Positions 1 through 7,874 of a DNA stretch of 12,164 nucleotides are shown here, piece by piece (within the stretch, counting starts at the first letter, position 1; each line of letters starts with the position of its first letter). Source of the DNA: Candidatus Poribacteria bacterium. GTDB taxonomy: Bacteria; Poribacteria; WGA-4E; GCA-2687025. Location: the NCBI GenBank assembly GCA_002687025.1, contig NYZG01000208.1, positions 1 through 12,164 on the forward strand, given 5' to 3'. The notes under the pieces are model-generated. The model saw nothing but the letters and a program-made list of their open reading frames with translations, was not told the origin of the DNA and did not search any database. A program made the translations under genes and the position numbers.

Positions 1-192
1 CGGTCGCGTCCGCGTCCTCGATGAGTGGGATGGTCGCCATGTGGGCCCCCGGTGTGCGGTGTGAGATGCGTTCATGGTAGCGCCCAGGCGTCCTCGCGTT
101 TGGCAGGCGAAACGCGTTCGCGGGCGGCTACTCGATGTGTTAGCCTGTCTGCGCATTCTGTTCGCACGCATGGTCACACGGATCGGGCTTGC

Positions 193-3100
193 ATGCGTCA
201 CATCCCGTCGCGCGGCGCGCGCCTCCTGGCGTTGGCGCTCGTCCTCGCACTCGTGCCGGCGGCGTCCGCGCGCATCGCGTTCGTGTCGAGGGGCGACGAC
301 TCGAACGGTGACATTTACACGATCGACGCGGACGGCACGGGACTCGCCCGCCTGACGCTCTCAATCGGGACGGACAATGAGCCGATTTGGACGCCGGACG
401 GGACCGAGGTCGCCTGCGTGTCGTACGGCGTCGAGGACAGGTTTGGCGCGGTCTACGTCGTCGGCGCCGACGCCCATGGTCGGCGTCGGCTGTCCGATGA
501 GATCCCGCACCCACAGGGGCTGGAATGGTCCCCCGACGGCGGAACAGTCGCGCTTGTCGGCAACAGGATACACCTCATGGATGTCCGCGACGGCACGGTG
601 GCATCGCTCCCTACGGTGGACGATGAAGGTAACGTCCTGCAGTCGCGCCGCGCCCAGGAGGTGACGTGGTCGCCTGACAGCTCCAGGCTCGCTTTCGGGA
701 CGGGCCGCGGTCTGTACGTGCTCGACCTGTCCACCGGCAGGGAAGCTCAGTTAGTGACGACGGATTCCGACGTGGACGATGCTGAGTGGTCCCCCGACGG
801 GCGGGCGATTGCCTTCAGCATGGACGGAGACATATACACGGCGTCCGTGGACGGCGGGGCGACGCTGGCCGTTACGGAGACTCCTGACGTCACCGAGTCC
901 GAGCCGTCCTGGTCTCCCGACGGCACGGAGATCGCCTATGTGTTCCGACCAAGGGGCGAACTTCCCTCCGGGCTGCACATCATATCGCGCGATGGCGCCG
1001 ACGACCGCACGGTCATGGAAGGCATGCCCTGGGTGTCCGGCCCGGCGTGGTCGCGGGCAAATGTCGACCACCCACCCGCATTACCGAGGCTGGCAGTGCG
1101 ATACCCGCCCCCTGGGCTGGAGGTCGTCCCCGAGACGTCCGCCATAGAAGCCGAGATCGACATCGCCAATCACCTTGGAGGGTGGGCGTGGAGCCTCGAC
1201 GGGACGCCGGGGCAGGCCGGCTCCGCAGGCGGAGAGTTTGTGTCGGAAGGGCTGTCGACCCTCGTGTCCCCACTCGCCAATGGGGAGAGGTACACGCTGC
1301 ACATCGCGCTTGCCGATGCCCAGGGCCGTCTGCTTGACCCGCTCGTAGCGGCGGCTGTGTCGTTCACGGTGGGCATTCCACTCGCCGTGCCGACGGGTTC
1401 GCTGGCGAACACAAAGCTCGCGTTCGTCGGCGCGGATGGGGAGCTGTACACGGTCCCGTCCGTTGGTGGTGACCCGGTTCGTCTCACGGAGGATGGCGCT
1501 TCGAAGTCCCGACCCACATGGTCGCGGGACGGCAGCACGCTGGCTTACTCGACATCACATCCCTGGGCGGTATTCGCCGTGGGCGCGGACGGCTCCGCGC
1601 CCACGCAGGTGAGCACCGATGACGGTTCCGCATCCGACGCGGCCGTGTCGCCGGATGGGTCGCAGGTCGCCTTCACGCAGCACGGCCCGGAGGACGCCAG
1701 CGATGATCTCTACATCGCGAATCGAGATGGGAGCGGGTTGAGGCGGCTGATACAGACCCCACTGGAGGAAAGAGCGCCGAGCTGGTCGCCTGATGGGCGG
1801 CGCATCGCGTTCATGTCGTCCACGGGAGGATGGACGGGATGGCTCAACATAATGGACTTGGCGACCGAGGACGTTGTGACCATCCTCCAGGCCCATGTCA
1901 CCAGCCGGCTGGACTGGTCGCCCGACGGGAGGAAGCTGCTCTACTCCGCCGGCGGAAACATCCACATCGTCAACGCGGATGGTCGTGGCGCGCAGTATCT
2001 GGGATTTGGCGAATGGCCGGTCTGGTCGCCCGATGGAACCATGATCGCATCCACGCGCGACGAAGCGGCGGTTGTGATGGACGCCGCAGGAGCAAACGGG
2101 GAATTCGTCGCCGGTGGATTGAGCCGGGCGTCGGGCGTCGCGTGGTCGCCGTTTATCGAGCCGTTCCCGCAGTTGCACATCGTCGCGCCCGAGGACGGCG
2201 CCGTAGTTGCCGCGGGCGATGGATCCATAGGCGTGAGGGTAGCCCTGGGGTCGGCTCCGCCGGACTCCACGTGGCGATGGTCGCTGTCCACCGCGCCCGG
2301 TGGTGAGGTGGTCGGTCAGGACTCCGTCCCGGTTGCGCGACCGACGACGGTGGTTCCCGGCCTGGCCCCAGGACGCGCCTACCGCCTCGCCGTCGAGATT
2401 CGAGACGGTGAGGGCGAACCCCTGCTTCCGGCCGTGAGTGATAGGGCCGTCGTCTATGTGCGTGGGCCGGCGCCCGAGGGAGACCTCGCGCATACGAAGC
2501 TGGCGTACGTCCGCGAGGTCGATGGTGACAGGGAGATATTCGTCTCCGACCCCGACGGGTCGAACGTCGCGCGACTGACGCACCATTCAGGCAGCGACAG
2601 CAGCCCCGACTGGTCGCCCGACGGCCGCCGCATCGCGTACGTATCCGACTACGACGCTTCGCAGCGCCTGATGGTAATGAACGCGGACGGCACGGGCGCA
2701 ACTCCCTTGACGACTCTTCGCGCGCATCCACTGGACGACGGCGGTCACCCCGATTGGTCGCCCGACGGCTCCCGCATCGCCTTCGCAGACACACACACGG
2801 ACAGCCCCGGCATGGGGGTTTACACGATCTCCGTCGACGACCGCCAGTTGGCGTTGCTCGTGGAAGACGCGTCCGTGCCATCGTGGTCGCCGGACGGCTC
2901 TCAGGTGGCCTTCGCGCGCGGCACGGGTGTTGGTGTCGCAGGCAGCAATACGGGAAAAGCCGTCATAGTGGCCCCCAACGGCTCCTACAGGACCAACTTC
3001 GCGCCATCGTGGTCCCCAGACGGGACGTACATCGCCTACCTACATCGAGACCCCAATAGGGACGTGAACCTGCGTCTGATGCGGCCGGACGGCGCGGCCG

Positions 3101-5322
3101 GGCCGTCCTTCCCTGCCTGGTCCGCAACCAGGTCACCCGCGTGGTCTCCAGACGGCGCGTGGGTGATCGCACGCACACGGGTCCTGCGCGCGGACGAGGA
3201 GGACGGCATCGAGCCGGCCGCGGTAGTGTGGGGCATGACCGAGATAGACTGGTCGCCTTTCCTTGTCTCCCAGCCGTCGGCGTCGGGAATCACGGTGGTG
3301 GAGCCACGCCCACTACAGGCGTTCCCGAACGGCACGCGATCCGTGACGATGCGCGTGGACGTGACCGATCACGCAGAGGGGTGGGCATGGAGACTCGACG
3401 CGCCGTTCCTCGATGGCGAGGAGGTGACGTCTGCGGCGGTCATCGTGGCGGGGAACTCCGCGACAGCCACCGGCATGACCGATGGATCGCGCCACACGCT
3501 CTATGTGTCCCTCATCGATGATGAACGCCGGCCCGTGCCCGGGGCATCCAACTCCGTTGAGTTCTTCGTCCTCGGGCCACTGGGGAACACTCGCATCGCG
3601 TTCAATAACGACGACGACCTGTGGACAATGCGGCCCGATGGGACCGATCGTCGTCGCGTGCTCTCGTATGCGTACGCCGGGGACGGCATCGCCTGGTCGC
3701 CGGACGGGGCGCACATCGCCTACCTGGATCACAACTACACGGCGTCGGTCGCCCGGCGCGATGGATCGGAGCCACGTCCACTGCACGCCATGGGCACGCG
3801 TGACACGCGACCCGCCTGGGCGCCGACCGGCGTGACGCCGATACGGTTCGGCTCTCACGTGGACGGCGTGTTCACGGTCTACCACACCGACTCGGACGGC
3901 AAAGGACTCGTCGAGAGGGACGATGGCTTGGGCACGCGCGTGTCGTTTTCGCCCGACGGCGCCCGAGTCGCGTACATGGCCGAGCCGCCGGGCGAGCGGT
4001 ACAACTTCGAGATATACGTCGCCAATCGTGACGGCTCCGCGCCGGTGCGCATCACGCACTCCCCGGGGTCGGACCGAGATCCATCCTGGTCCCCGGTGGG
4101 AGAGTGGATCGCCTTCACGGGCGTGCGCGACGGCGTGACGGACATCCATCTGATCCGCGCGGACGGCACAGGCGAGCGGAACCTGACGAACCACGCCGCC
4201 GACGATATGTTGGCCACGTGGGCGCCGGACGGGAGCCGAATCGCGTTCGCGTCCCGCCGGGATGGGGCGACGGGCATTTACACGATGCGTCTTGACGGCT
4301 CCGACGTGCGGCGGTTGACGCCCCTCCACAGTTGGGACCGCAGGCCCACGTGGTCGCCCTTCCTGACCCCTCGAAGGCGCCGGCAGCACACGTATTCCCT
4401 GCCTCAGGGCATCACTCTGGTCGGCCCGACGCTCATAGCCGACACGCTGGCCTACGGGGCCGCGTCGATACCCATCGCGTCGGCGGCCGGCTTGCGCGCA
4501 TCACATATGATCCAGGCCGGAGCGACGGTCTGTCTGCGGTTGGAGGAGGGCGCCTTCGCCGGTCTGGTGGGCCGCGACGGCGAGCCGTTCGCCGGCGAAG
4601 ACTTCACGCTTGACCCCGGACACGCCTACCTCGTCAACATGCCGCGTGCCACGACACTCACGCTGACCGGCGATCCGCCCGGCGATGTCGTGCGATCCGC
4701 TCCCGCGGCCGTCGGCGCAACCGCGGACGATCCATGGGCATTCGTGCTAACGGGCAGAATGCAGACAACGACGCACACGCCTGCAAGCGTAGTCATGCAG
4801 GTGAGAAACACTCGCACGGGAGCCACGCTGGACGCTCGCCTCGCCGACGACGGGACGTTCCTGGCCGCCTTCATAGACCTGAGCAAGCGGCCCGTCGTCT
4901 CGGTTGGGGACGTCATCCTTGTGCAGCCGCGCGTTGGTGGATACGCGTTGGGGGCCGCGACGCGCCATGTCGTCACGGAGGACGCGACGCGCGACGCCTT
5001 CGCCCTGACGCCTGTCAGCGGAGTACCTGGCCAGAGCCGCCTGCTGCCGAACTTCCCCAACCCGTTCAACCCGGAGACGTGGCTGCCCTTCGAGCTACAC
5101 GCGGCGACCGACGTTGAGTTGCGAATCTACGATCTGGCCGGCGCTCTCGTGCGGTCGATCACCCTCGGCGCGCGCCGGCGCGGGTACTACGCCTCCCGCT
5201 CCGACGCGGCGCGCTGGGACGGCCGGAACGACCTCGGCGAGCCCGCAGGGAGCGGCGTATACGTCCTCGAGCTGCGAACGGGCGACGCGCATTCGCGCAG
5301 GCGCATCGTGATGCGGAAGTAG
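193..5322 (+). CDS. Large secreted protein with four TolB-like beta-propellers, three Ig-like domains and a FlgD-like C-terminal domain
   Basis: About 1709 residues. The start is placed at the ATG that begins a clear Sec signal peptide (basic MRHIPSRGAR, a Leu/Ala/Val core, cleavage after ASA at residue 26); the reading frame is open 56 codons further upstream, but that stretch looks non-coding. Propellers of WSPDG-xx-IAF (PD40/TolB-type) repeats span about residues 27-290, 406-655, 767-1024 and 1132-1391. Ig-like domains with a shared W-x-W-x-L core follow the first three (W331, W694, W1064). A module at about 1403-1498 contains GHAYLVNM, a second at about 1514-1611 starts PWAFVLTGRM, and the last (about 1617-1709) has PNPFNPETWLP, WDGRN and SGVYVLEL. 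The protein is probably exported to the cell surface or medium, where propellers usually bind protein or glycan. No catalytic motif is visible and the ligand is unknown. It converges on the cobalamin operon, so a shared function is not implied. Architecture is secure; role is not. Confidence 0.9.
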   Translation: MRHIPSRGARLLALALVLALVPAASARIAFVSRGDDSNGDIYTIDADGTGLARLTLSIGTDNEPIWTPDGTEVACVSYGVEDRFGAVYVVGADAHGRRRLSDEIPHPQGLEWSPDGGTVALVGNRIHLMDVRDGTVASLPTVDDEGNVLQSRRAQEVTWSPDSSRLAFGTGRGLYVLDLSTGREAQLVTTDSDVDDAEWSPDGRAIAFSMDGDIYTASVDGGATLAVTETPDVTESEPSWSPDGTEIAYVFRPRGELPSGLHIISRDGADDRTVMEGMPWVSGPAWSRANVDHPPALPRLAVRYPPPGLEVVPETSAIEAEIDIANHLGGWAWSLDGTPGQAGSAGGEFVSEGLSTLVSPLANGERYTLHIALADAQGRLLDPLVAAAVSFTVGIPLAVPTGSLANTKLAFVGADGELYTVPSVGGDPVRLTEDGASKSRPTWSRDGSTLAYSTSHPWAVFAVGADGSAPTQVSTDDGSASDAAVSPDGSQVAFTQHGPEDASDDLYIANRDGSGLRRLIQTPLEERAPSWSPDGRRIAFMSSTGGWTGWLNIMDLATEDVVTILQAHVTSRLDWSPDGRKLLYSAGGNIHIVNADGRGAQYLGFGEWPVWSPDGTMIASTRDEAAVVMDAAGANGEFVAGGLSRASGVAWSPFIEPFPQLHIVAPEDGAVVAAGDGSIGVRVALGSAPPDSTWRWSLSTAPGGEVVGQDSVPVARPTTVVPGLAPGRAYRLAVEIRDGEGEPLLPAVSDRAVVYVRGPAPEGDLAHTKLAYVREVDGDREIFVSDPDGSNVARLTHHSGSDSSPDWSPDGRRIAYVSDYDASQRLMVMNADGTGATPLTTLRAHPLDDGGHPDWSPDGSRIAFADTHTDSPGMGVYTISVDDRQLALLVEDASVPSWSPDGSQVAFARGTGVGVAGSNTGKAVIVAPNGSYRTNFAPSWSPDGTYIAYLHRDPNRDVNLRLMRPDGAAGPSFPAWSATRSPAWSPDGAWVIARTRVLRADEEDGIEPAAVVWGMTEIDWSPFLVSQPSASGITVVEPRPLQAFPNGTRSVTMRVDVTDHAEGWAWRLDAPFLDGEEVTSAAVIVAGNSATATGMTDGSRHTLYVSLIDDERRPVPGASNSVEFFVLGPLGNTRIAFNNDDDLWTMRPDGTDRRRVLSYAYAGDGIAWSPDGAHIAYLDHNYTASVARRDGSEPRPLHAMGTRDTRPAWAPTGVTPIRFGSHVDGVFTVYHTDSDGKGLVERDDGLGTRVSFSPDGARVAYMAEPPGERYNFEIYVANRDGSAPVRITHSPGSDRDPSWSPVGEWIAFTGVRDGVTDIHLIRADGTGERNLTNHAADDMLATWAPDGSRIAFASRRDGATGIYTMRLDGSDVRRLTPLHSWDRRPTWSPFLTPRRRRQHTYSLPQGITLVGPTLIADTLAYGAASIPIASAAGLRASHMIQAGATVCLRLEEGAFAGLVGRDGEPFAGEDFTLDPGHAYLVNMPRATTLTLTGDPPGDVVRSAPAAVGATADDPWAFVLTGRMQTTTHTPASVVMQVRNTRTGATLDARLADDGTFLAAFIDLSKRPVVSVGDVILVQPRVGGYALGAATRHVVTEDATRDAFALTPVSGVPGQSRLLPNFPNPFNPETWLPFELHAATDVELRIYDLAGALVRSITLGARRRGYYASRSDAARWDGRNDLGEPAGSGVYVLELRTGDAHSRRRIVMRK
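271..1407 (+). repeat. Propeller + Ig unit 1 of the large secreted protein
   Basis: Residues 27-405. The unit opens with RIAFVS directly after the signal peptide and has five WSPDG-like motifs (WTPDG, WSPDG, WSPDS, WSPDG, WSPDG). It closes with an orphan WSRA at W286, which probably completes the first blade by Velcro-type closure. The Ig-like part has GGWAWSLDG around W331 and ends in a VSFTVG strand. Confidence 0.75.
1408..2490 (+). repeat. Propeller + Ig unit 2 of the large secreted protein
   Basis: Residues 406-766. It opens with NTKLAFVG, has five repeat motifs (WSRDG, VSPDG, WSPDG, WSPDG, WSPDG) and closes with WSPF at W651. The Ig-like domain has STWRWSLS around W694 and ends at VVYVRGP. 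Its length (361 residues) is close to those of units 1 and 3. Confidence 0.75.
2491..3585 (+). repeat. Propeller + Ig unit 3 of the large secreted protein
   Basis: Residues 767-1131. It opens with HTKLAYVR, has five WSPDG motifs and closes with WSPF at W1020. The Ig-like domain has EGWAWRLDA around W1064 and ends in VEFFVLGP, which leads straight into unit 4. Confidence 0.75.
3586..4374 (+). repeat. Propeller unit 4 of the large secreted protein (no Ig domain after it)
   Basis: Residues 1132 to about 1394. It opens with NTRIAFNN and closes with WSPF at W1387. The repeats are more worn than in units 1-3: WSPDG, WAPTG, FSPDG, WSPVG, WAPDG. After the closing WSPF there is a basic linker (PRRRRQ) and then the C-terminal modules rather than a fourth Ig-like domain. 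Confidence 0.7.
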
Positions 5323-5590
5323 CGCACAGGGCGCGGGCTTCCCACGTCCGGCTGCCTCGCGATTCCCAACGCTCTGCGATCGCGACGCGCAGCTAATGGC
5401 GACGGCGTCGCACATCGCAACGCCGTGCGAGACGCGTATGCGCCGGCACGTCCGGCCGCGTACATGCGCTGTTCAAGGCGATAAAGACCGGACGGCCGCG
5501 CGCGATCGCAGTTGGCACGGCGCGTGCAATCGACTCCCCACAGCCCGGCGCCCGGAGGATGGGCGCGGCGGACTGGAGGGTCGAAAGCAC
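5323..5590. other. Non-coding gap after the large secreted protein, with two inverted repeats
   Basis: There is no convincing gene here. One potential hairpin pairs ACGGCGT (5402-5408) with ACGCCGT (5420-5426) around an 11-base loop. A second pairs CGTCCGG (5449-5455) with CCGGACG (5488-5494) around 32 bases that include a further short CGC/GCG pairing. Neither has a U tract. They may be a terminator for the upstream gene, a leader for the 44-residue ORF, or chance in GC-rich DNA. I looked for cobalamin riboswitch landmarks and tRNA features and saw none. Confidence 0.35.
5575..5580 (+). promoter_or_regulatory. Ribosome binding site for the 44-residue membrane protein
   Basis: GGAGGG lies 10 bases before the ATG at 5591. 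It is the main reason for calling this small ORF a gene and for choosing this ATG over the upstream in-frame ATG at 5396. Confidence 0.55.
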
Positions 5591-5725
5591 ATGTACGATG
5601 GCGTAGCCTTCGCTGCCGCGGGGTTGGTGGTCTTCGTGTTCCTGGTGCTCCTCGTCGCCGATACGCGACGACTCCACCGCGAGGCGAAGCGCGGCGGACG
5701 GGGGAGCGAAGCCGAGGAATCGTAG
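5591..5725 (+). CDS. Small single-pass membrane protein, 44 residues, function unknown
   Basis: The product has a short N-terminus (MYDG), one hydrophobic helix of about 19 residues (AFAAAGLVVFVFLVLLVA) and a basic tail (DTRRLHREAKRGGRG) ending in SEAEES. The positive-inside rule predicts the C-terminus in the cytoplasm. A GGAGGG site sits 10 bases upstream, which supports translation. It lies alone between the large secreted protein (same strand, 268 bases upstream) and the converging btuC. The helix-then-RRLxRE layout recalls small accessory subunits such as CcmD, but no cytochrome maturation gene is nearby and the resemblance is weak. It could also be an unrelated small protein or a chance ORF; the hydrophobic run plus the binding site make chance less likely. 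Confidence 0.5.
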   Translation: MYDGVAFAAAGLVVFVFLVLLVADTRRLHREAKRGGRGSEAEES

Positions 5726-5743
5726 GCGGACGCGAAGACAGAC

Positions 5744-5787
5744 CCGCGATGCGCACCGGGCCATGGGTGCGGGCCCCCGTAACGCGG
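5744..5787. terminator. Possible bidirectional hairpin between the small + strand gene and btuC
   Basis: An inner stem of 6 bp (CGCACC at 5752-5757 with GGTGCG at 5766-5771, 8-base loop) sits inside an outer CCGCG/CGCGG pairing (5744-5748 with 5783-5787). It lies just after the stop of the 44-residue gene and before the converging stop of btuC. There is no U tract on either strand, so intrinsic termination is uncertain in this GC-rich DNA. Confidence 0.25.
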
Positions 5788-5866
5788 CGTCGGACCGCGA
5801 CGATGTCCGACAGGCCGAGAAGAGGCAGACCACGCCAGGTTGAGTGCGCGCCACGCGCGACGCGTG

Positions 5867-6928
5867 CTACAGATTCCACGCCCGCCGAGACCGAAGCAAC
5901 ACAATCAGGAACGGCCCGCCGAGAAGAGCCAGCACCGCGCCGACCGGCAGCTCCACCGGAGCCAAGACGGTGCGCGCCAGCGTGTCGACCCCCATGACGA
6001 GCGTCGCGCCCGCGACCGTCGCCACGGGCGTCAGCCCACGATGATCGGGGCCTACCACCAACCGCACGATATGCGGCGCCATGAGTCCCACGAATCCTAC
6101 GATGCCGCACGCGGACACGGCAGCCGCCGTCAGCAGCGAAACCGCCACAAGCAACCGGCGGCGCACGCGGCGGACATCCACGCCCAGATGTTGAGCCTGT
6201 TCGTCGCCGAAGACGATCGCATTCAGCTCCCGCGCGTGCCACAGCACGACCGCCATCGGGACGACCGACGCGATGGTGACAACCGCGACGCGACGCCAGT
6301 CGGCGTGCGAGAAGCTCCCCATCAGCCAGAACAGCACGCGGCCCACGTCGCGTTCTCGGAAGACGATGACGAGCGACGTAAGCGACGTCAGCAGAGAACT
6401 GAGCGCGATCCCCGTGAGCAACAGCACCGCGGGACCGGAGCGAGGCCCACGCGCGAGAAGGCCGAGTAGCGCCATCGCCCCCGCCGCCCCGGCGAACGCC
6501 ATCGTCGGCACAGCGCCGATGCCCAGCCACTGCCAATGCGCGCGTATCAGAAACGCCGACGTCGCGCCCAACGCCGCGCCCGACGCGACGCCGAGGATGA
6601 ACGGGTCCGCCATGGGGTTGCGGAACACCGCCTGCGTGACGACGCCCGACGCGGCCAGAGCCGCGCCAACGAGCCCCGCCAGCAGCACGCGCGGCAGCCG
6701 CACGTCGAAGAGGATCGCGGCGGATGCGTCGAACACCGCGTCGGGAGACGTCAACGGGCGAAGGCCGGGCAGACGACTAAGCAGGACCCGGAAGACATCC
6801 CCCGGCGGGATGTCGGCGGCGCCGAGGTACAGCGACGCCACGCCGACGACGCACAGGCCCGCACACGAGGCGGCCAGCGCCACGTCCGGGCGAATGGCCG
6901 CCGATCCTGATCCTGCGGAGCCCGCCAT
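5867..6928 (-). CDS. btuC: Corrinoid (vitamin B12) ABC transporter, FecCD/BtuC-type permease
   Basis: 353 residues, close to the usual 320-350 for the family. It forms the inner-membrane channel for cobalamin or cobinamide and works with the adjacent btuD ATPase and btuF binding protein. Family hallmarks are visible: RLPRVLLAGLVGAALAASG (residues 78-95), Q99 and RNPMADPFILG (103-113), LLLTGIALSS (169-178), the cytoplasmic coupling stretch around GDEQAQHLGV (241-250), GIVGFVGLMAPHIVR (275-289), and ELPVGAVLALLGGPF near the end (326-340). Multiple hydrophobic helices are evident. The ATG is separated from the btuF stop by one base (TGA-G-ATG); an in-frame GTG three codons upstream is an alternative start. 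Related permeases carry haem or siderophores. The cobU-cobS-cobT neighbourhood is what points to corrinoids. Last visible gene of the operon. Confidence 0.88.
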   Translation of the reverse strand: MAGSAGSGSAAIRPDVALAASCAGLCVVGVASLYLGAADIPPGDVFRVLLSRLPGLRPLTSPDAVFDASAAILFDVRLPRVLLAGLVGAALAASGVVTQAVFRNPMADPFILGVASGAALGATSAFLIRAHWQWLGIGAVPTMAFAGAAGAMALLGLLARGPRSGPAVLLLTGIALSSLLTSLTSLVIVFRERDVGRVLFWLMGSFSHADWRRVAVVTIASVVPMAVVLWHARELNAIVFGDEQAQHLGVDVRRVRRRLLVAVSLLTAAAVSACGIVGFVGLMAPHIVRLVVGPDHRGLTPVATVAGATLVMGVDTLARTVLAPVELPVGAVLALLGGPFLIVLLRSRRAWNL

Positions 6929-6929
6929 C

Positions 6930-7874
6930 TCACTCACGCGCGTCGGCGCCCGCGTGGTGGTCCTCTTCCTCGGGGAACAGGTCGGGGTACAGCAGGCGCG
7001 CCAGCGAGTCCACCGCATCCGCCAGACGTGGTCCCGGCCGGTTCATGGCGTCGCCGTCGATGAGGTACACACGCCCGGTCTTCACGGCCCTGAGGGCGCG
7101 CCATCCGGCGCGACGGCCCTCGCGGATCGCGTCGAGACTCTCCTCGACGGTGACGAGGATGATGTCCGGGTCACGACTGAGCAAGCTCTCCACGCTGAAG
7201 GAGCTCCACGCCGACGGCACGTCTGCGGCTGCGTTGACGCCCCCTGCCAACGCTATCGCCTCGTGGACGAAGCTGCCCGGGCCGGCCGTGTACAACGGCT
7301 CGTGCCCCAGTTCGTAGAACACGCTCGGGCGGGACTCGACCGGCACGTCCTCGACCACCCGCGCGATCCGCGCGAGACGGTCGCGCATCACGGCGGCCAC
7401 GGCCTCCGCTTCCTCGCGCGCGTCCATGATCCACCCCAGCAACTTTAGCGACCCGTAGACGCCCGCGACATCCCTCGACCCAACGACGACCGTGCGGAGA
7501 CCTAGCGCATCCAGTCGCTCCACGTGCTGTACCGAAAGGTCGCGCATGAACACGACGTCTGGTCGCAACCCGACGATCCGCTCGATGGACGGATCTACGA
7601 GACCGCCGACCTTCTCGACGTCCTCTGTCTCCGGCGGGTAGTTGCTGAACCGGTCGATCCCTACCAGACGGTCCGCCACCCCGATCGCAAACAGCATCTC
7701 CGTCGTCGACGGACCTACGGACACGACGCGCGCGGGAGACGCCGGGAAAGACACCACGCGCCCCATGTCGTCCTCGATCGACAGCGGGTACGAGACCGCT
7801 GACTCCGCGGACGCGGCGCCGGCGCCGACATGTGACAGGAGGAGGCACAGCGCCGCGCGGAAGATGAACTTCAC
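6930..7874 (-). CDS. btuF: Periplasmic corrinoid-binding protein of the ABC transporter
   Basis: 314 residues, class III substrate-binding protein. The GTG start is chosen because AAAGGAG lies 6 bases upstream and the first residues then form a signal peptide: KFIFR, a hydrophobic core LCLLL, and cleavage after ASA at residue 23. There is no lipobox cysteine, so the protein is probably soluble in the periplasm. Family features are RVVSVGPSTTEMLFAIG (49-65), NYPPE (78-82), KVGGLVDPSIERIVGLRPD (88-106), the long helix joining the two lobes (about 138-180), and the final helix region NRPGPRLADAVDSLARLLYP (278-297). The tail PEEEDHHAGADARE is acidic with two histidines and has no assigned role. 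The start overlaps the btuD stop by GTGA. Specificity for B12 over haem or siderophore is inferred from neighbours. Confidence 0.87.
   Translation of the reverse strand: MKFIFRAALCLLLSHVGAGAASAESAVSYPLSIEDDMGRVVSFPASPARVVSVGPSTTEMLFAIGVADRLVGIDRFSNYPPETEDVEKVGGLVDPSIERIVGLRPDVVFMRDLSVQHVERLDALGLRTVVVGSRDVAGVYGSLKLLGWIMDAREEAEAVAAVMRDRLARIARVVEDVPVESRPSVFYELGHEPLYTAGPGSFVHEAIALAGGVNAAADVPSAWSSFSVESLLSRDPDIILVTVEESLDAIREGRRAGWRALRAVKTGRVYLIDGDAMNRPGPRLADAVDSLARLLYPDLFPEEEDHHAGADARE

Noticed and set aside
100..131. TTGGCA at 100-105 as a -35 box for the large secreted protein
   Set aside because: There is no convincing -10 box at 16-18 bases spacing (the nearest TA-containing hexamers are poor matches), so a sigma-70 promoter cannot be supported.
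25..192. The 56-codon upstream extension of the large secreted protein
   Set aside because: It is Cys/Arg-rich, unlike any domain, and would bury the clear signal peptide that begins at the ATG at 193.
1555..2586. Long minus-strand open frame (343 codons) inside the propeller gene
   Set aside because: It is antisense to well-conserved propeller repeats, has repetitive Arg/Gly-rich composition mirroring WSPDG codons, and shows no domain. It is a GC-rich shadow frame.
3313..4389. Second long minus-strand open frame (358 codons) in the propeller gene
   Set aside because: Same reason: it reads as the complement of the PD40 repeats with no recognisable fold.
5376..5509. Two copies of the palindrome GCGATCGC (5376-5383, 5502-5509), with another at 10380-10387, resembling the HIP1 octamer
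   Set aside because: Such octamers are not rare by chance at this GC content, and nothing else in the window points to a cyanobacterium.
5323..5590. Cobalamin riboswitch in the intergenic gap near the B12 genes
   Set aside because: The gap is at the 3' end of the operon, and I found none of the conserved B12-box landmarks on either strand.
5187..6536. 449-codon minus-strand frame across the gap and btuC
   Set aside because: It is in a different frame from the clear BtuC sequence, is Arg/Gly/Ala-rich and crosses the intergenic junction. No family resemblance.
6273..7448. 391-codon plus-strand frame opposite btuC and btuF
   Set aside because: It is antisense to two genes with intact family motifs; its composition is typical of a shadow frame.
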